DNA of 12,959 nucleotides from Ruminococcaceae bacterium UBA6416 (lineage in GTDB: Bacteria > Bacillota > Clostridia > Oscillospirales > Acutalibacteraceae): positions 1 to 12,959 of the forward strand of contig DJPI01000032.1 of the NCBI GenBank assembly GCA_002438505.1, written 5' to 3'. This document shows positions 6,697-12,959 of this stretch, one piece after another. The stretch's first letter is position 1; the number at the start of each line of letters is the position of its first letter. The notes under the pieces are model-generated. The model did no database searches. It was not told where the DNA came from and saw nothing but the letters and a program-made list of their open reading frames with translations. Both the position numbers and the translations under genes were made by a program.

Positions 6697-7838
6697 TATT
6701 TTCCGCCTCCTTTTTTGTTTTCAGCCTGCGCTTTTTGCGCTTGCTTTTCTTCCTTTTTCATGAGGTATTTGTTCAGTGCATACTTCATGAAGAACACAAA
6801 GCCGCAAAGATAGATGATGATTGCGGAGATGAGGTCGGATATCTGCGAGGAGTAAAGCGTTTTGTCAACATATGCTCCGCCGACGGTGATGTGCTGAATG
6901 AAATATGAGGAAAGGATTGAGCCTATCGGATTGAGTCCGCCGAGGAACGCCGCCGCAATTCCGTTGAAGCCCATTGCCGGAACGGAGGAGGTGCTGCAGT
7001 TCCATTGCTCATAGCCGGTCAGATAAAGGAACGCCGCGCCGATTGAAGCGAGCGCACCGCCGATTGCAAGGGTGACAATGATGTTGCGCTTTTCGTTCAT
7101 TCCGCAATATTTTGCGGCGTTTTTGTTGAAGCCGGTTGCCTTAAGCTCATAGCCGAACTTTGTTTTTTCAAGCATGACCCAAACAAGAACGGCAATCAAA
7201 ACCGAAAGAGGAACCGCAATGGTGACATAGTTGTTGTTTGAAAAAAGCTTGTCAAGCCCAAGGGAGGGGATGAGCGCTTTTGGATTGCTGTATTTGAAAA
7301 CAACCGTATATGGGCTTGTGTCCTCTTTAACGGTTGTCAAAAGCATATTCACACCGTAAAGGGAAATCCAGTTGAGCATGATTCCGCTGATGACCTCGTT
7401 AACATTGCAGTAAGCTTTGAGAAGGCCGCCGAGTGCACCGGAAAGCGCACCGCCGAGCGCCGCAAGAAGAATGCACGCCCACCACGGCAGGCTCCACGCA
7501 ATCGCAGCATAAAGCGAAAGCCCGATGCCTATTGCATACTGGCCGGCCGCGCCGATGTTGAAAAGGCCGACTTTATAGCAGAACAGAATTGAAAGCGAGC
7601 ACATGAGAAGCGGAGCGGTTTTAACAAGTGTGCTTCCGAAATACTGAAGCTGAATCTTCGGGTTCGGATAGTTGAGGAAGTTTCGCATAAGGTCTCCGAT
7701 TGCCTTTGCCGCCCCGTCCGGGTTGATGAACAAAAGAACAATGTATCCGATGAGAAGGCCGAGCAGGATGCAGACGAGCGAGGAAAGCACGGACTGAACG
7801 GCGTTGTTCTTGAAGAATGAGCGCAGTTTCTTTTTCAT
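6696..7838 (-). CDS. nupP: Nucleoside ABC transporter permease (NupP-like)
   Basis: This 380-residue polytopic membrane protein is the longer of the two permeases, as usual for this transporter class. It opens with a basic cytoplasmic start and a first membrane segment, then an extracytoplasmic loop before LVKTAPLLMCSLSILFCYK. Family marks are GLFNIGAAGQYAIG, CNVNEVISGIMLNWI, the ATPase-contacting loop ELKATGFNKNAAKYCGM, and MGFNGIAAAFLGGLNPIG. The C-terminal tail is rich in lysine, glutamate and glycine and is probably cytoplasmic; its last codons double as the ribosome binding site of nupQ. The ATG overlaps the upstream ATPase stop by one base (TGATG). The tight spacing of ATPase, NupP and NupQ supports one complex made in fixed ratio. 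Confidence 0.92.
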   Translation of the reverse strand: MKKKLRSFFKNNAVQSVLSSLVCILLGLLIGYIVLLFINPDGAAKAIGDLMRNFLNYPNPKIQLQYFGSTLVKTAPLLMCSLSILFCYKVGLFNIGAAGQYAIGIGLSLYAAIAWSLPWWACILLAALGGALSGALGGLLKAYCNVNEVISGIMLNWISLYGVNMLLTTVKEDTSPYTVVFKYSNPKALIPSLGLDKLFSNNNYVTIAVPLSVLIAVLVWVMLEKTKFGYELKATGFNKNAAKYCGMNEKRNIIVTLAIGGALASIGAAFLYLTGYEQWNCSTSSVPAMGFNGIAAAFLGGLNPIGSILSSYFIQHITVGGAYVDKTLYSSQISDLISAIIIYLCGFVFFMKYALNKYLMKKEEKQAQKAQAENKKGGGK

Positions 7839-9376
7839 CAGTCGTTTTCTCCTTTCCTTTTTGCTCCGGCCATGTAAAGGCCAAGCTCTTGAGCGTTTGT
7901 CTTTTTCGGGTCAAGCTCGCCAACAATTTCTCCCTCATACATAACAAGGATTCTGTCCGGAACAGAAAGAACCTCATCAAGCTCAAGAGAAACAAGCAAA
8001 ACGCCCTTTCCTGCATCGCGGCAGGAGACAAGCTGCTTGTGGATATATTCGATTGCACCGACGTCAAGACCGCGCGTTGGCTGAACGGCAACAAGCAGTT
8101 CGGGGTTTTTGTCAATCTCGCGCGCAACAATGGCCTTTTGCTGGTTTCCGCCGGACATACTCCTTGCAATCGTTACGGAGCCTTGGCCTGAGCGGACGTC
8201 ATACTGCTCAATGAGCTTGTCGGAATATTCACGGATGTTCTTCTTTTTCAAAAAGCCGAACTTGTTTGTGAACTGCGGCTCAAAGTACCGCTCAAGAACC
8301 ATGTTGTTTTCAAGCGAATAATCAAGAACAAGGCCGTGCTTGTGTCTGTCCTCCGGAATATGGGAAAGACCGAGAAGGTTGCGCTTTCTTATCGGCGCTT
8401 TTGTGATGTCCTTTCCAAGGAGGGTAACGGTTCCCTCTTTAATCGGCTCAAGGCCGGTGAGACCGTAAACAAACTCCGTTTGGCCGTTTCCGTCAATACC
8501 GGCAAGGCAGACAATTTCTCCCGCGCGGACGGTGAAGGAGACGTTTTTGACGGCGTTGTTTTTGTGGAGCTTGCTTCCAACGCTGACATTTTTAACGTCA
8601 AGAATAACATCGCCGGGAGTCATTTCCTTTTTGTGGACGGCAAAGTCAACGTCTCTTCCAACCATCATTTTTGAAAGTTCGGCCTTTGAGGTGTCCTTAA
8701 TGTCAACCGTTCCGATGCATTTGCCCTTGCGCAAAACGGTGCAGCGGTCGGCAACGGCCATAATCTCGTTGAGCTTGTGGGAGATGAAAAGGATGCTCTT
8801 GCCTTCCTTTGCAAGGTTTTTCATAATCTGCATAAGCTCTTCAATCTCCTGCGGAGTGAGAACGGCCGTCGGTTCATCAAAAATGAGAATCTCGTTTTCG
8901 CGATAGAGCATTTTGAGAATTTCCGTCCTCTGCTGCATACCTACGCTGATGTCCTCAATGAGGGCGTCAAGGTCAACCTCAAGGCCGTATTTTTTTGAAA
9001 GCTCAAGAACCTTTTTCCGCGCCTCGTTTTTTTTGAGGAAGCCGAGCCTGTTCGGCTCAATGCCAAGGATGATGTTGTCAAGAACGGAGAAGCATTCAAC
9101 AAGCTTGAAGTGCTGGTGAACCATTCCGATTCCGAGGGCAGTGGCATCGTTCGGGTTTTTGATTTGAACTTCCTTTCCGTCCTTTTTAATCACGCCCTCC
9201 TCGGCCTGATAAAGGCCGAAAAGGACAGACATGAGGGTGGACTTGCCTGCGCCGTTTTCTCCGAGCAGGGCGTGAATTTCGCCCTTTTTGAGCCGGAGGG
9301 TAATGTTGTCGTTGGCAACAATGCCGGGAAAGCGCTTTGTTATCCCGAGCATTTCGATTGCGTATTTTTCTTCCAT
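7838..9376 (-). CDS. nupO: Nucleoside ABC transporter ATPase, two domains (NupO-like)
   Basis: This 512-residue cytoplasmic protein carries two ABC domains in tandem, as in the RbsA/MglA/NupO group. Domain 1 has Walker A GENGAGKS (39-46), an altered signature ISVGMQQ, and Walker B ILIFDEPT followed by the H-loop in ILFISHK. Domain 2 has a degenerate Walker A, GIDGNGQT, without the lysine, a good signature MSGGNQQK, and Walker B-like LLVAVQPTRGLDVGAIE, where Gln replaces the catalytic Glu. This asymmetry, with one competent composite site, is normal for the family, and the QPTRGLDVGAIE form is typical of nucleoside or BMP-linked ATPases. It drives import through NupP and NupQ. It is separated from the binding-protein gene by 195 bases holding a hairpin and an AT-rich repeat. 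Only a weak ribosome binding site (GGAGTGAAG) lies upstream of the ATG. Confidence 0.95.
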   Translation of the reverse strand: MEEKYAIEMLGITKRFPGIVANDNITLRLKKGEIHALLGENGAGKSTLMSVLFGLYQAEEGVIKKDGKEVQIKNPNDATALGIGMVHQHFKLVECFSVLDNIILGIEPNRLGFLKKNEARKKVLELSKKYGLEVDLDALIEDISVGMQQRTEILKMLYRENEILIFDEPTAVLTPQEIEELMQIMKNLAKEGKSILFISHKLNEIMAVADRCTVLRKGKCIGTVDIKDTSKAELSKMMVGRDVDFAVHKKEMTPGDVILDVKNVSVGSKLHKNNAVKNVSFTVRAGEIVCLAGIDGNGQTEFVYGLTGLEPIKEGTVTLLGKDITKAPIRKRNLLGLSHIPEDRHKHGLVLDYSLENNMVLERYFEPQFTNKFGFLKKKNIREYSDKLIEQYDVRSGQGSVTIARSMSGGNQQKAIVAREIDKNPELLVAVQPTRGLDVGAIEYIHKQLVSCRDAGKGVLLVSLELDEVLSVPDRILVMYEGEIVGELDPKKTNAQELGLYMAGAKRKGEND

Positions 9377-9420
9377 CGCTCTTCACTCCGTTTACATAGC
9401 TTTGTCTTTCCGTGCTTTAG

Positions 9421-9510
9421 GTTTTAGATATCAGATAATAGATAAGAAATAAGAGATAATAGATAATAGATATTTTTCTAATATCCAACATCCAATATCT
9501 AAAATCTAAA
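9421..9510. repeat. AT-rich GATAATA-type repeat with inverted ends, copy 1
   Basis: This 90-base AT-rich stretch lies between the binding-protein and ATPase genes. It is built of repeated AGATAATA/GATAAGA units. Its ends form a perfect 10-bp inverted repeat (TTTTAGATAT 9422-9431 with ATATCTAAAA 9495-9504), and an inner GATATT/AATATC hairpin sits at 9469-9474 and 9480-9485. A related copy lies in opposite orientation at 12608-12658; the longest shared block is 21 bases (9456-9476). The composition differs sharply from the flanking genes. It could be a small dispersed palindromic element; no transposase is present. Confidence 0.7.
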
Positions 9511-9512
9511 TT

Positions 9513-9539
9513 GGGGCCGCCGCTCAACGCAGCAGCCCC
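9513..9539 (-). terminator. Attenuator-like stem after the binding-protein gene
   Basis: On the minus strand GGGGCTGCTGC (9539-9529) pairs with GCGGCGGCCCC (9523-9513) around a GTTGA loop, giving an 11-bp stem with two G-U pairs. In a plus-strand transcript those two pairs would be A-C mismatches, so the structure suits the operon's own strand. What follows (AATTTAGATTTTAG) is T-rich but not a clean T run. It is probably a partial terminator or 3' stabiliser that keeps the lipoprotein mRNA more abundant than that of the transporter core. Confidence 0.65.
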
Positions 9540-9571
9540 ACGGTAATCACAACTGAGCTTTCAGTTTAAAA

Positions 9572-10792
9572 TTATTTTATCTTGCCCTGATCGTCAATCT
9601 TAACATTGGTAACAGAAGGCATCTTGGTGGTGTCGTTTGAAACCTTGATTTTGCCGTCAAACATATCCTTAACAAGCTTTGCATAGTCGTCCTTGGTGAA
9701 CTTTCCGTCTGCAAACTGAGTGCTGTCCATCGGGATCTGAACATAGTTCTTGGTTGCATCATCGCCGTTAACAAGGCCGAGGGTTTCAATCTTGCCTGCA
9801 TAGTCAGCCCACTTGCCGTCAAGAATAACAGCCTTAAGGGTGTCATATGTTGCCGGATAAAGACCCTTCATAGCGGAAGTGACAGTGATGCCCTTGCCGT
9901 ATTTGCCGTCAATGATGGCAGCCTGGTCAACGTCAACGCCGATAACCTTTCCGCCGGCCTTCTTGGCTGCTTCGGCAGCTGAGGTGTAGATTCCGCCGCC
10001 GCAGGCAAAGACAACTTCCGTTCCCTTGCCGTACCAGGTGTCCATAACGGCAGTGATGTCTGCATCGCCGCTGAACTGACCGCCGTAAATATAGTTGAGT
10101 TCAACATTCTTGTCAAGCTCTTTTGCTGCTGCGTCAATGCCCTGAACAAAGCCGTAGCCGTAACGGACAACTGCCGGAACAGCCATTCCGCCGAGGAAGC
10201 CGAGCTTTTCATAACCGAGCTTAACGGCAGCATAACCTGCCATATAGCCGCAGAGCTCTTCCTGATAGATTGCGCAGTATACGTTTGAGATGTCTGCATA
10301 ATCTTCAAGCTTGTAATCATCGGGATTATAGCTGTATTTTTCACCCTTAGCCGCAACTGCGGTTTCAAGGATGTCACCCTTGCCAACGTCAAGAGCAATG
10401 AACTTAACGTCCTTATACTTGGGAGCAGCTTCAAAGATTGCGCCGCCGAAAGCATAACCGGGCATAACGATGACGTTATAGCCTTCTGCAACAGCCTTTT
10501 CAATCATTGCAACGCGGTCAGCGGTGGAGTCACCGGCGGGCTTGAAATAGCTGAAGCCGATTTTGTTCTCTTCGCTGAAAGCCTTGCAGGCTTCATAGGT
10601 GGTTTGGTTGAATGATTCATCGGTGATGTCGCCGTAATCGGTGATCATTGCAACCTTGTAAGCCGATGTGTCTGCCGGAGCATTGCTGCTTCCGTCCGGA
10701 GCTGCGGTTGTTTTGTCATCGCCGCTGCCGCCGCAGGCTGCAAGGGCAAAGACCATAATTGCTGCGAGTAAAACTGCAAGAAGTTTTTTCAT
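9572..10792 (-). CDS. nupN: BMP-family nucleoside-binding lipoprotein
   Basis: This 406-residue protein is the extracellular substrate-binding lipoprotein of the importer. The signal peptide starts MKKLLAVLLAA, and the lipobox LAAC places the lipidated Cys at residue 20, followed by a Gly/Ser/Thr/Ala-rich linker to about residue 45. The BMP/Med domain then begins with KVAMITDYGDITDESFNQ, containing the DESFNQ motif that contacts the nucleoside in PnrA/BmpA proteins, followed by VIVMPGYAFGGA, VKFIALDVG, GYMAGYAAVKLG, LGFLGGMAVP and GKVIGVDVDQA. It would pass purine or pyrimidine nucleosides to the permease pair. AAGGAGG lies eleven bases before the ATG, and the gene has its own extended -10 promoter with a structured leader. 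The specificity is inferred from the family and from cdd and pdp. Confidence 0.94.
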   Translation of the reverse strand: MKKLLAVLLAAIMVFALAACGGSGDDKTTAAPDGSSNAPADTSAYKVAMITDYGDITDESFNQTTYEACKAFSEENKIGFSYFKPAGDSTADRVAMIEKAVAEGYNVIVMPGYAFGGAIFEAAPKYKDVKFIALDVGKGDILETAVAAKGEKYSYNPDDYKLEDYADISNVYCAIYQEELCGYMAGYAAVKLGYEKLGFLGGMAVPAVVRYGYGFVQGIDAAAKELDKNVELNYIYGGQFSGDADITAVMDTWYGKGTEVVFACGGGIYTSAAEAAKKAGGKVIGVDVDQAAIIDGKYGKGITVTSAMKGLYPATYDTLKAVILDGKWADYAGKIETLGLVNGDDATKNYVQIPMDSTQFADGKFTKDDYAKLVKDMFDGKIKVSNDTTKMPSVTNVKIDDQGKIK

Positions 10793-10833
10793 AGTTGGAT
10801 TTCCTCCTTAAATTTTAATCGGAATGAGTTTTT

Positions 10834-10855
10834 GAACAAATCTTGCTCTTTGTTC
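10834..10855 (-). promoter_or_regulatory. Inverted repeat in the leader of the binding-protein gene
   Basis: A perfect 7-bp inverted repeat, GAACAAA/TTTGTTC (10834-10840 with 10849-10855, 8-base gap), lies just downstream of the promoter and upstream of the ribosome binding site. It could be an operator for a local regulator or a leader hairpin. An outer TCGG/CCGA pairing may extend it. No regulator gene is in the window to link it to. Confidence 0.45.
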
Positions 10856-10869
10856 GTCCGACTTCACCC

Positions 10870-10897
10870 ATTATACCATAATCTTACAAAAATTCAA
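10870..10897 (-). promoter_or_regulatory. Extended -10 sigma-A promoter of the transporter operon
   Basis: On the minus strand TTGAAT (10897-10892) is followed by a 16-base spacer and a perfect TATAAT (10875-10870), preceded by TGG, which makes an extended -10. The start site would be near 10863, about 70 bases before the ATG. It should drive the binding-protein gene and, by read-through, the ATPase, permeases and pdp. Confidence 0.85.
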
Positions 10898-10940
10898 CAA
10901 CAAATTAAAATATTTTGGTCACAAAATTGTTAACTCTCAC

Positions 10941-10986
10941 AGAGAAAAAGAAAACAGCAACTGACGCACTGAGGCATCCGTTGCTG
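10941..10986 (-). terminator. Intrinsic terminator after cdd
   Basis: On the minus strand CAGCAAC (10986-10980) pairs with GTTGCTG (10961-10955). After a single mismatch, GATGC pairs with GCGTC (10978-10974 with 10967-10963). TTTTCTTTTTCTCT follows. This is a strong intrinsic terminator that separates the deoB-cdd transcript from the transporter operon. Confidence 0.85.
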
Positions 10987-10998
10987 CTTGACCGGCCG

Positions 10999-11415
10999 TC
11001 ATTTCAAAGTGAGATCCTTCGGCGAAAAGCCGAATGGCAAAATCTCCTCAAGGAAAAAAACCTTGTATTCATCGCCGTTTTTTCCGAGGATGACTTTGAA
11101 TGTTTTCATATCGCAAAACTCCGCCATAACCTGGCGGCAGACTCCGCACGGGGCAAAATAATCCTTGAAGTCAAGCTCATAGCCGCCAACAACGGCAACG
11201 GCGGAAAACTCCCTTTCTCCCTCGCTGACCGCTTTGAAAAAGGCAGTGCGCTCGGCGCAGTTGGTCGGAGAATAGGCCGCGTTTTCAATGTTGCAGCCGA
11301 GATATACCTTTCCGCTTTTGCAAAGCAGAGCAGCACCGACAGTGTGGTGAGAATAAGGGACATAGGCGTTTTCTGCCGCCTTTTTTGCAAGCTCAACAAG
11401 CTCCTTTTCGGTCAT
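10999..11415 (-). CDS. cdd: Cytidine deaminase
   Basis: This 138-residue enzyme is the short, homotetrameric type of cytidine deaminase, converting cytidine and deoxycytidine to uridine and deoxyuridine in the cytoplasm (EC 3.5.4.5). Zinc ligands Cys53, Cys90 and Cys93 and the proton-shuttling Glu55 are present in NCAERTA and PCGVCRQ. NIENAAYSPTNC upstream supplies the ribose-binding Asn and Glu. One oddity: the usual PYSxFxVGAAL motif reads PYSHHTVGAAL, with His24 where an aromatic Phe is customary. The ATG is 9 bases after the deoB stop, and GAGGTGG at the stop serves as ribosome binding site, so the two genes are co-transcribed. A terminator follows. Its product feeds Pdp, encoded further down the locus. 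Confidence 0.96.
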   Translation of the reverse strand: MTEKELVELAKKAAENAYVPYSHHTVGAALLCKSGKVYLGCNIENAAYSPTNCAERTAFFKAVSEGEREFSAVAVVGGYELDFKDYFAPCGVCRQVMAEFCDMKTFKVILGKNGDEYKVFFLEEILPFGFSPKDLTLK

Positions 11416-11424
11416 AAAGCCACC

Positions 11425-12588
11425 TCATAAAATCTCATTCTTAAAGCTCTCTCCGGCAATGTCCGCGCTGACGGAGAAGATGTCCGCAACGGTTTTTCCG
11501 ATGTCTGCATATGTCGGACGAATGCCGAGGTTGACGGGCTTGACGTTCTTTCCGAGCACAAGCAGGGGAATATATTCCCTTGAGTGGTCGGTGCTCGGCG
11601 TAATCGGGTCACAGCCGTGGTCGGCGGTGATGATGAGAATGTCCTCGTCACGCAGAGTCAAAAGGAATTCACCGAGCCATTTATCAAATTCCATGAGCGC
11701 TTTTGCATAGCCGGGAGCATCGTTCCTGTGACCGAAAAGCATATCAAAATCAACAAGATTCGTGAAGCAGAGGCCGTGAAAATCCGTTTTTGAAAACTCA
11801 AGCGTTTTTTTCATTCCGTCCGCGTTTGAGACGGTGGGGTTCGCTTTTTTGAGTCCCTTTCCGGCAAATATGTCAAAAATCTTTCCGACCGGGATAACGT
11901 CAAGGCCGCTTTTTGAAAGATAATCGAGCAAAGTGTCCTGCGGCGGAAGGAGAGAGAAGTCATGCCGTCTTGCGGTTCTCTTGAACGGATATTCGCCCTC
12001 AAACGGCCTTGCAATGACTCTTCCGACTGCGTATTCACCCTTGAGCAGCCCGCGCGCAATGCGGCAATATTCATAAAGCTGTTCAACCGGAACAACCGAC
12101 TCGTGCGCCGCAATCTGAAAGACGCTGTCGGCTGAGGTATAGACAATCAGATCGCCGGTTTCAATGTGCTTTTTTCCGTAATCTTTGATAACCTTTGTTC
12201 CGGAGTAAGGCTTGTTGCAAAGAACACCGCGGCCTGTTCTTTTTGAAAATTCGTCAAGAAGCTCTTTCGGAAAGCCGTTCGGAAAAGTGGGCATAGCCTT
12301 TTTTGAAATGAGGCCGCAAATCTCCCAGTGACCGGTTGTTGTGTCCTTACCCATGGAGCGTTCGGTGCATTTTCCGTAGGCACCGGTCGGCGCTTCAACG
12401 CCTTTTTCAAAATCAACACCGTCAATGTTGAAAAGGCCGGCTTTTTTGAGGTTCGGAATGTTGAAGAAGGGCTGGGCGCAGCATGCTTTGATTGTGTTGC
12501 TGCCCTCGTCTCCATAATTTTTTGCGTCCGGAAGCTCACCGATTCCAACGCTGTCAAGAACAATAAGAAAAACCCGTTTGATGTCCAT
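11425..12588 (-). CDS. deoB: Phosphopentomutase
   Basis: This 387-residue cytoplasmic enzyme of the alkaline-phosphatase superfamily interconverts (deoxy)ribose-1-phosphate and the 5-phosphate (EC 5.4.2.7), the step after nucleoside phosphorolysis. Metal-binding Asp12 sits in VLDSVGIGELPDA, and the phosphorylatable Thr85 in GKDTTTGHWE occupies the same position as in the Bacillus cereus enzyme. DMLFGHRND, TADHGCDPITPSTDHSREYIPLL and the C-terminal cap residues complete the metal site. I chose the ATG at 12588 because AGAGGA lies nine bases upstream and the conserved DIKRVFLIVLDS begins there; an in-frame TTG at 12609 has no ribosome binding site. It is the first gene of a deoB-cdd transcript. 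The upstream DNA is an AT-rich repeat with no clear promoter. Confidence 0.96.
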   Translation of the reverse strand: MDIKRVFLIVLDSVGIGELPDAKNYGDEGSNTIKACCAQPFFNIPNLKKAGLFNIDGVDFEKGVEAPTGAYGKCTERSMGKDTTTGHWEICGLISKKAMPTFPNGFPKELLDEFSKRTGRGVLCNKPYSGTKVIKDYGKKHIETGDLIVYTSADSVFQIAAHESVVPVEQLYEYCRIARGLLKGEYAVGRVIARPFEGEYPFKRTARRHDFSLLPPQDTLLDYLSKSGLDVIPVGKIFDIFAGKGLKKANPTVSNADGMKKTLEFSKTDFHGLCFTNLVDFDMLFGHRNDAPGYAKALMEFDKWLGEFLLTLRDEDILIITADHGCDPITPSTDHSREYIPLLVLGKNVKPVNLGIRPTYADIGKTVADIFSVSADIAGESFKNEIL

Positions 12589-12607
12589 GCTTTTTGTTCC
12601 TCTTTTC

Positions 12608-12658
12608 AAAATATCTATTATCTATTATTTATTATCTATTATCTCTTATCTAAAATAA
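12608..12658. repeat. AT-rich GATAATA-type repeat, copy 2
   Basis: This 51-base AT-rich block lies just upstream of deoB and is made of tandem TATCTATTA/TTATCT units. On the other strand it reads as the same GATAATA-type units as copy 1 at 9421-9510. The 21 bases at 12608-12628 match 9456-9476 exactly in reverse complement, and a second shared block of about 20 bases covers the rest. It ends within 2 bases of the deoB ribosome binding site, so it occupies where a promoter would lie, yet no convincing -35 is visible. Confidence 0.7.
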
Positions 12659-12659
12659 T

Positions 12660-12959
12660 TCGGGCGGTTACGCGCCGATACTTCTACAATGCCGAGGCTT
12701 ATTTTTATGCGGTGCAAGAGGCTGGGTTCATTGCCATCTTTGCATTAAGATTTGAGAAAGGCTGAACCTAACCGTTTTTGCAAAAAATCCGCGAGCAAAA
12801 AAATAGCAGAGCTTAACGGTTATATTAAACATTGGGAAAAGCACATACCTAGTAGACTGCAATTAGCGGATTTGTGTCTGTGTGAGGGGGCTTTTGTAGG
12901 AGTGGCGTTGTAGGCGTGCCGGAGCCGTAAGTCCGATTTTCCCCGCAAATCGGATTTTC
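12660..12959. other. Unassigned 300-base stretch with inverted repeats
   Basis: No gene is recognised here. The longest uninterrupted plus-strand frame after 12748 is about 50 codons, rich in Lys, and lacks a ribosome binding site or known motif. Two nested inverted repeats are present: TAACCGTT (12769-12776) with AACGGTTA (12815-12822), and TTTTTGC (12775-12781) with GCAAAAA (12795-12801). The stretch ends in the hairpin at 12933-12953. It may be a structured RNA, a remnant of a mobile element, or the edge of something beyond the window; none can be shown. Confidence 0.4.
12933..12953 (+). terminator. Terminator-like hairpin at the window edge
   Basis: CCGATTT (12933-12939) pairs perfectly with AAATCGG (12947-12953) around a TCCCCGC loop and is followed by ATTTTC, where the window stops. 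It may end a plus-strand transcript from the unassigned stretch. The T run cannot be judged fully because the sequence ends. Confidence 0.35.

Noticed and set aside
7621..8169. A 182-codon minus-strand frame overlapping the ATPase and permease genes
   Set aside because: It is another frame of two clear transporter genes, with an Arg/Ser/Leu-rich composition typical of shadow frames.
7838..9376. Inactivated ATPase because of the missing Walker A lysine and catalytic Glu in the second domain
   Set aside because: Degenerate second-domain motifs are normal in this tandem ABC family; the first domain keeps intact Walker motifs.
9421..9510. CRISPR array
   Set aside because: The repeat units are short, imperfect, AT-rich and directly adjoining, with no unique spacers of constant length and no cas genes nearby.
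12328..12765. A 145-codon plus-strand open frame over the start of deoB
   Set aside because: It is antisense to the well-supported deoB N-terminus, crosses the AT-rich repeat, and has no family motif.

Overview
The window looks like chromosomal DNA from a spore-forming Clostridia-type Firmicute. The signs are purine-rich Shine-Dalgarno sites, sigma-A promoters of the TTGACA-N17-TAAAAT type, a TTG start, a SipL-type spore-coat morphogenesis gene, a DUF1292 (YrzB-type) gene and a Med/BMP-type nucleoside ABC transporter. I infer Clostridia from gene content and signals only; species cannot be read from this sequence.

Left part (1-4320). Bases 1-240 hold no gene but show several short stems on the minus strand downstream of the DUF1292 gene, and may encode a structured, possibly 6S-like, RNA. 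A small acidic DUF1292 protein (minus) has its own sigma-A promoter. Divergent from it is sipL (plus; DUF3794 plus C-terminal LysM), ending in a terminator. A small minus-strand operon follows (zinc-ribbon protein, then a DUF1294 membrane protein). It is divergent from a plus-strand lipoprotein of the glycosyl-hydrolase-like GHL10/YngK family. A bidirectional terminator closes this part.

Main part (4330-12588). All genes are on the minus strand and form a nucleoside uptake and salvage locus. In transcription order these are deoB (phosphopentomutase), cdd (cytidine deaminase), a strong intrinsic terminator, then a promoter with extended -10. After it come a BMP-family nucleoside-binding lipoprotein, a two-domain ABC ATPase, two permeases (each start overlaps the previous stop by one base) and pdp (pyrimidine-nucleoside phosphorylase). 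The inferred logic is: the lipoprotein captures nucleosides, the ABC transporter imports them, Cdd deaminates cytidine and deoxycytidine, Pdp phosphorolyses (deoxy)uridine and thymidine, and DeoB turns the pentose-1-phosphate into the 5-phosphate. No purine-nucleoside phosphorylase, deoxyribose-phosphate aldolase or dedicated regulator is present here.

RNA structures punctuate this locus: an attenuator-like stem after the binding-protein gene, an 11-bp stem before pdp, and an inverted repeat in the binding-protein leader. Two copies of an AT-rich GATAATA-type repeat sit in opposite orientation around the deoB-cdd-lipoprotein block.

Right end (12660-12959). I recognise no gene here. The stretch has nested inverted repeats and ends in a terminator-like hairpin at the window edge. 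Overall the coding content belongs to known families. The least explained DNA is the two ends and the AT-rich repeat pair.
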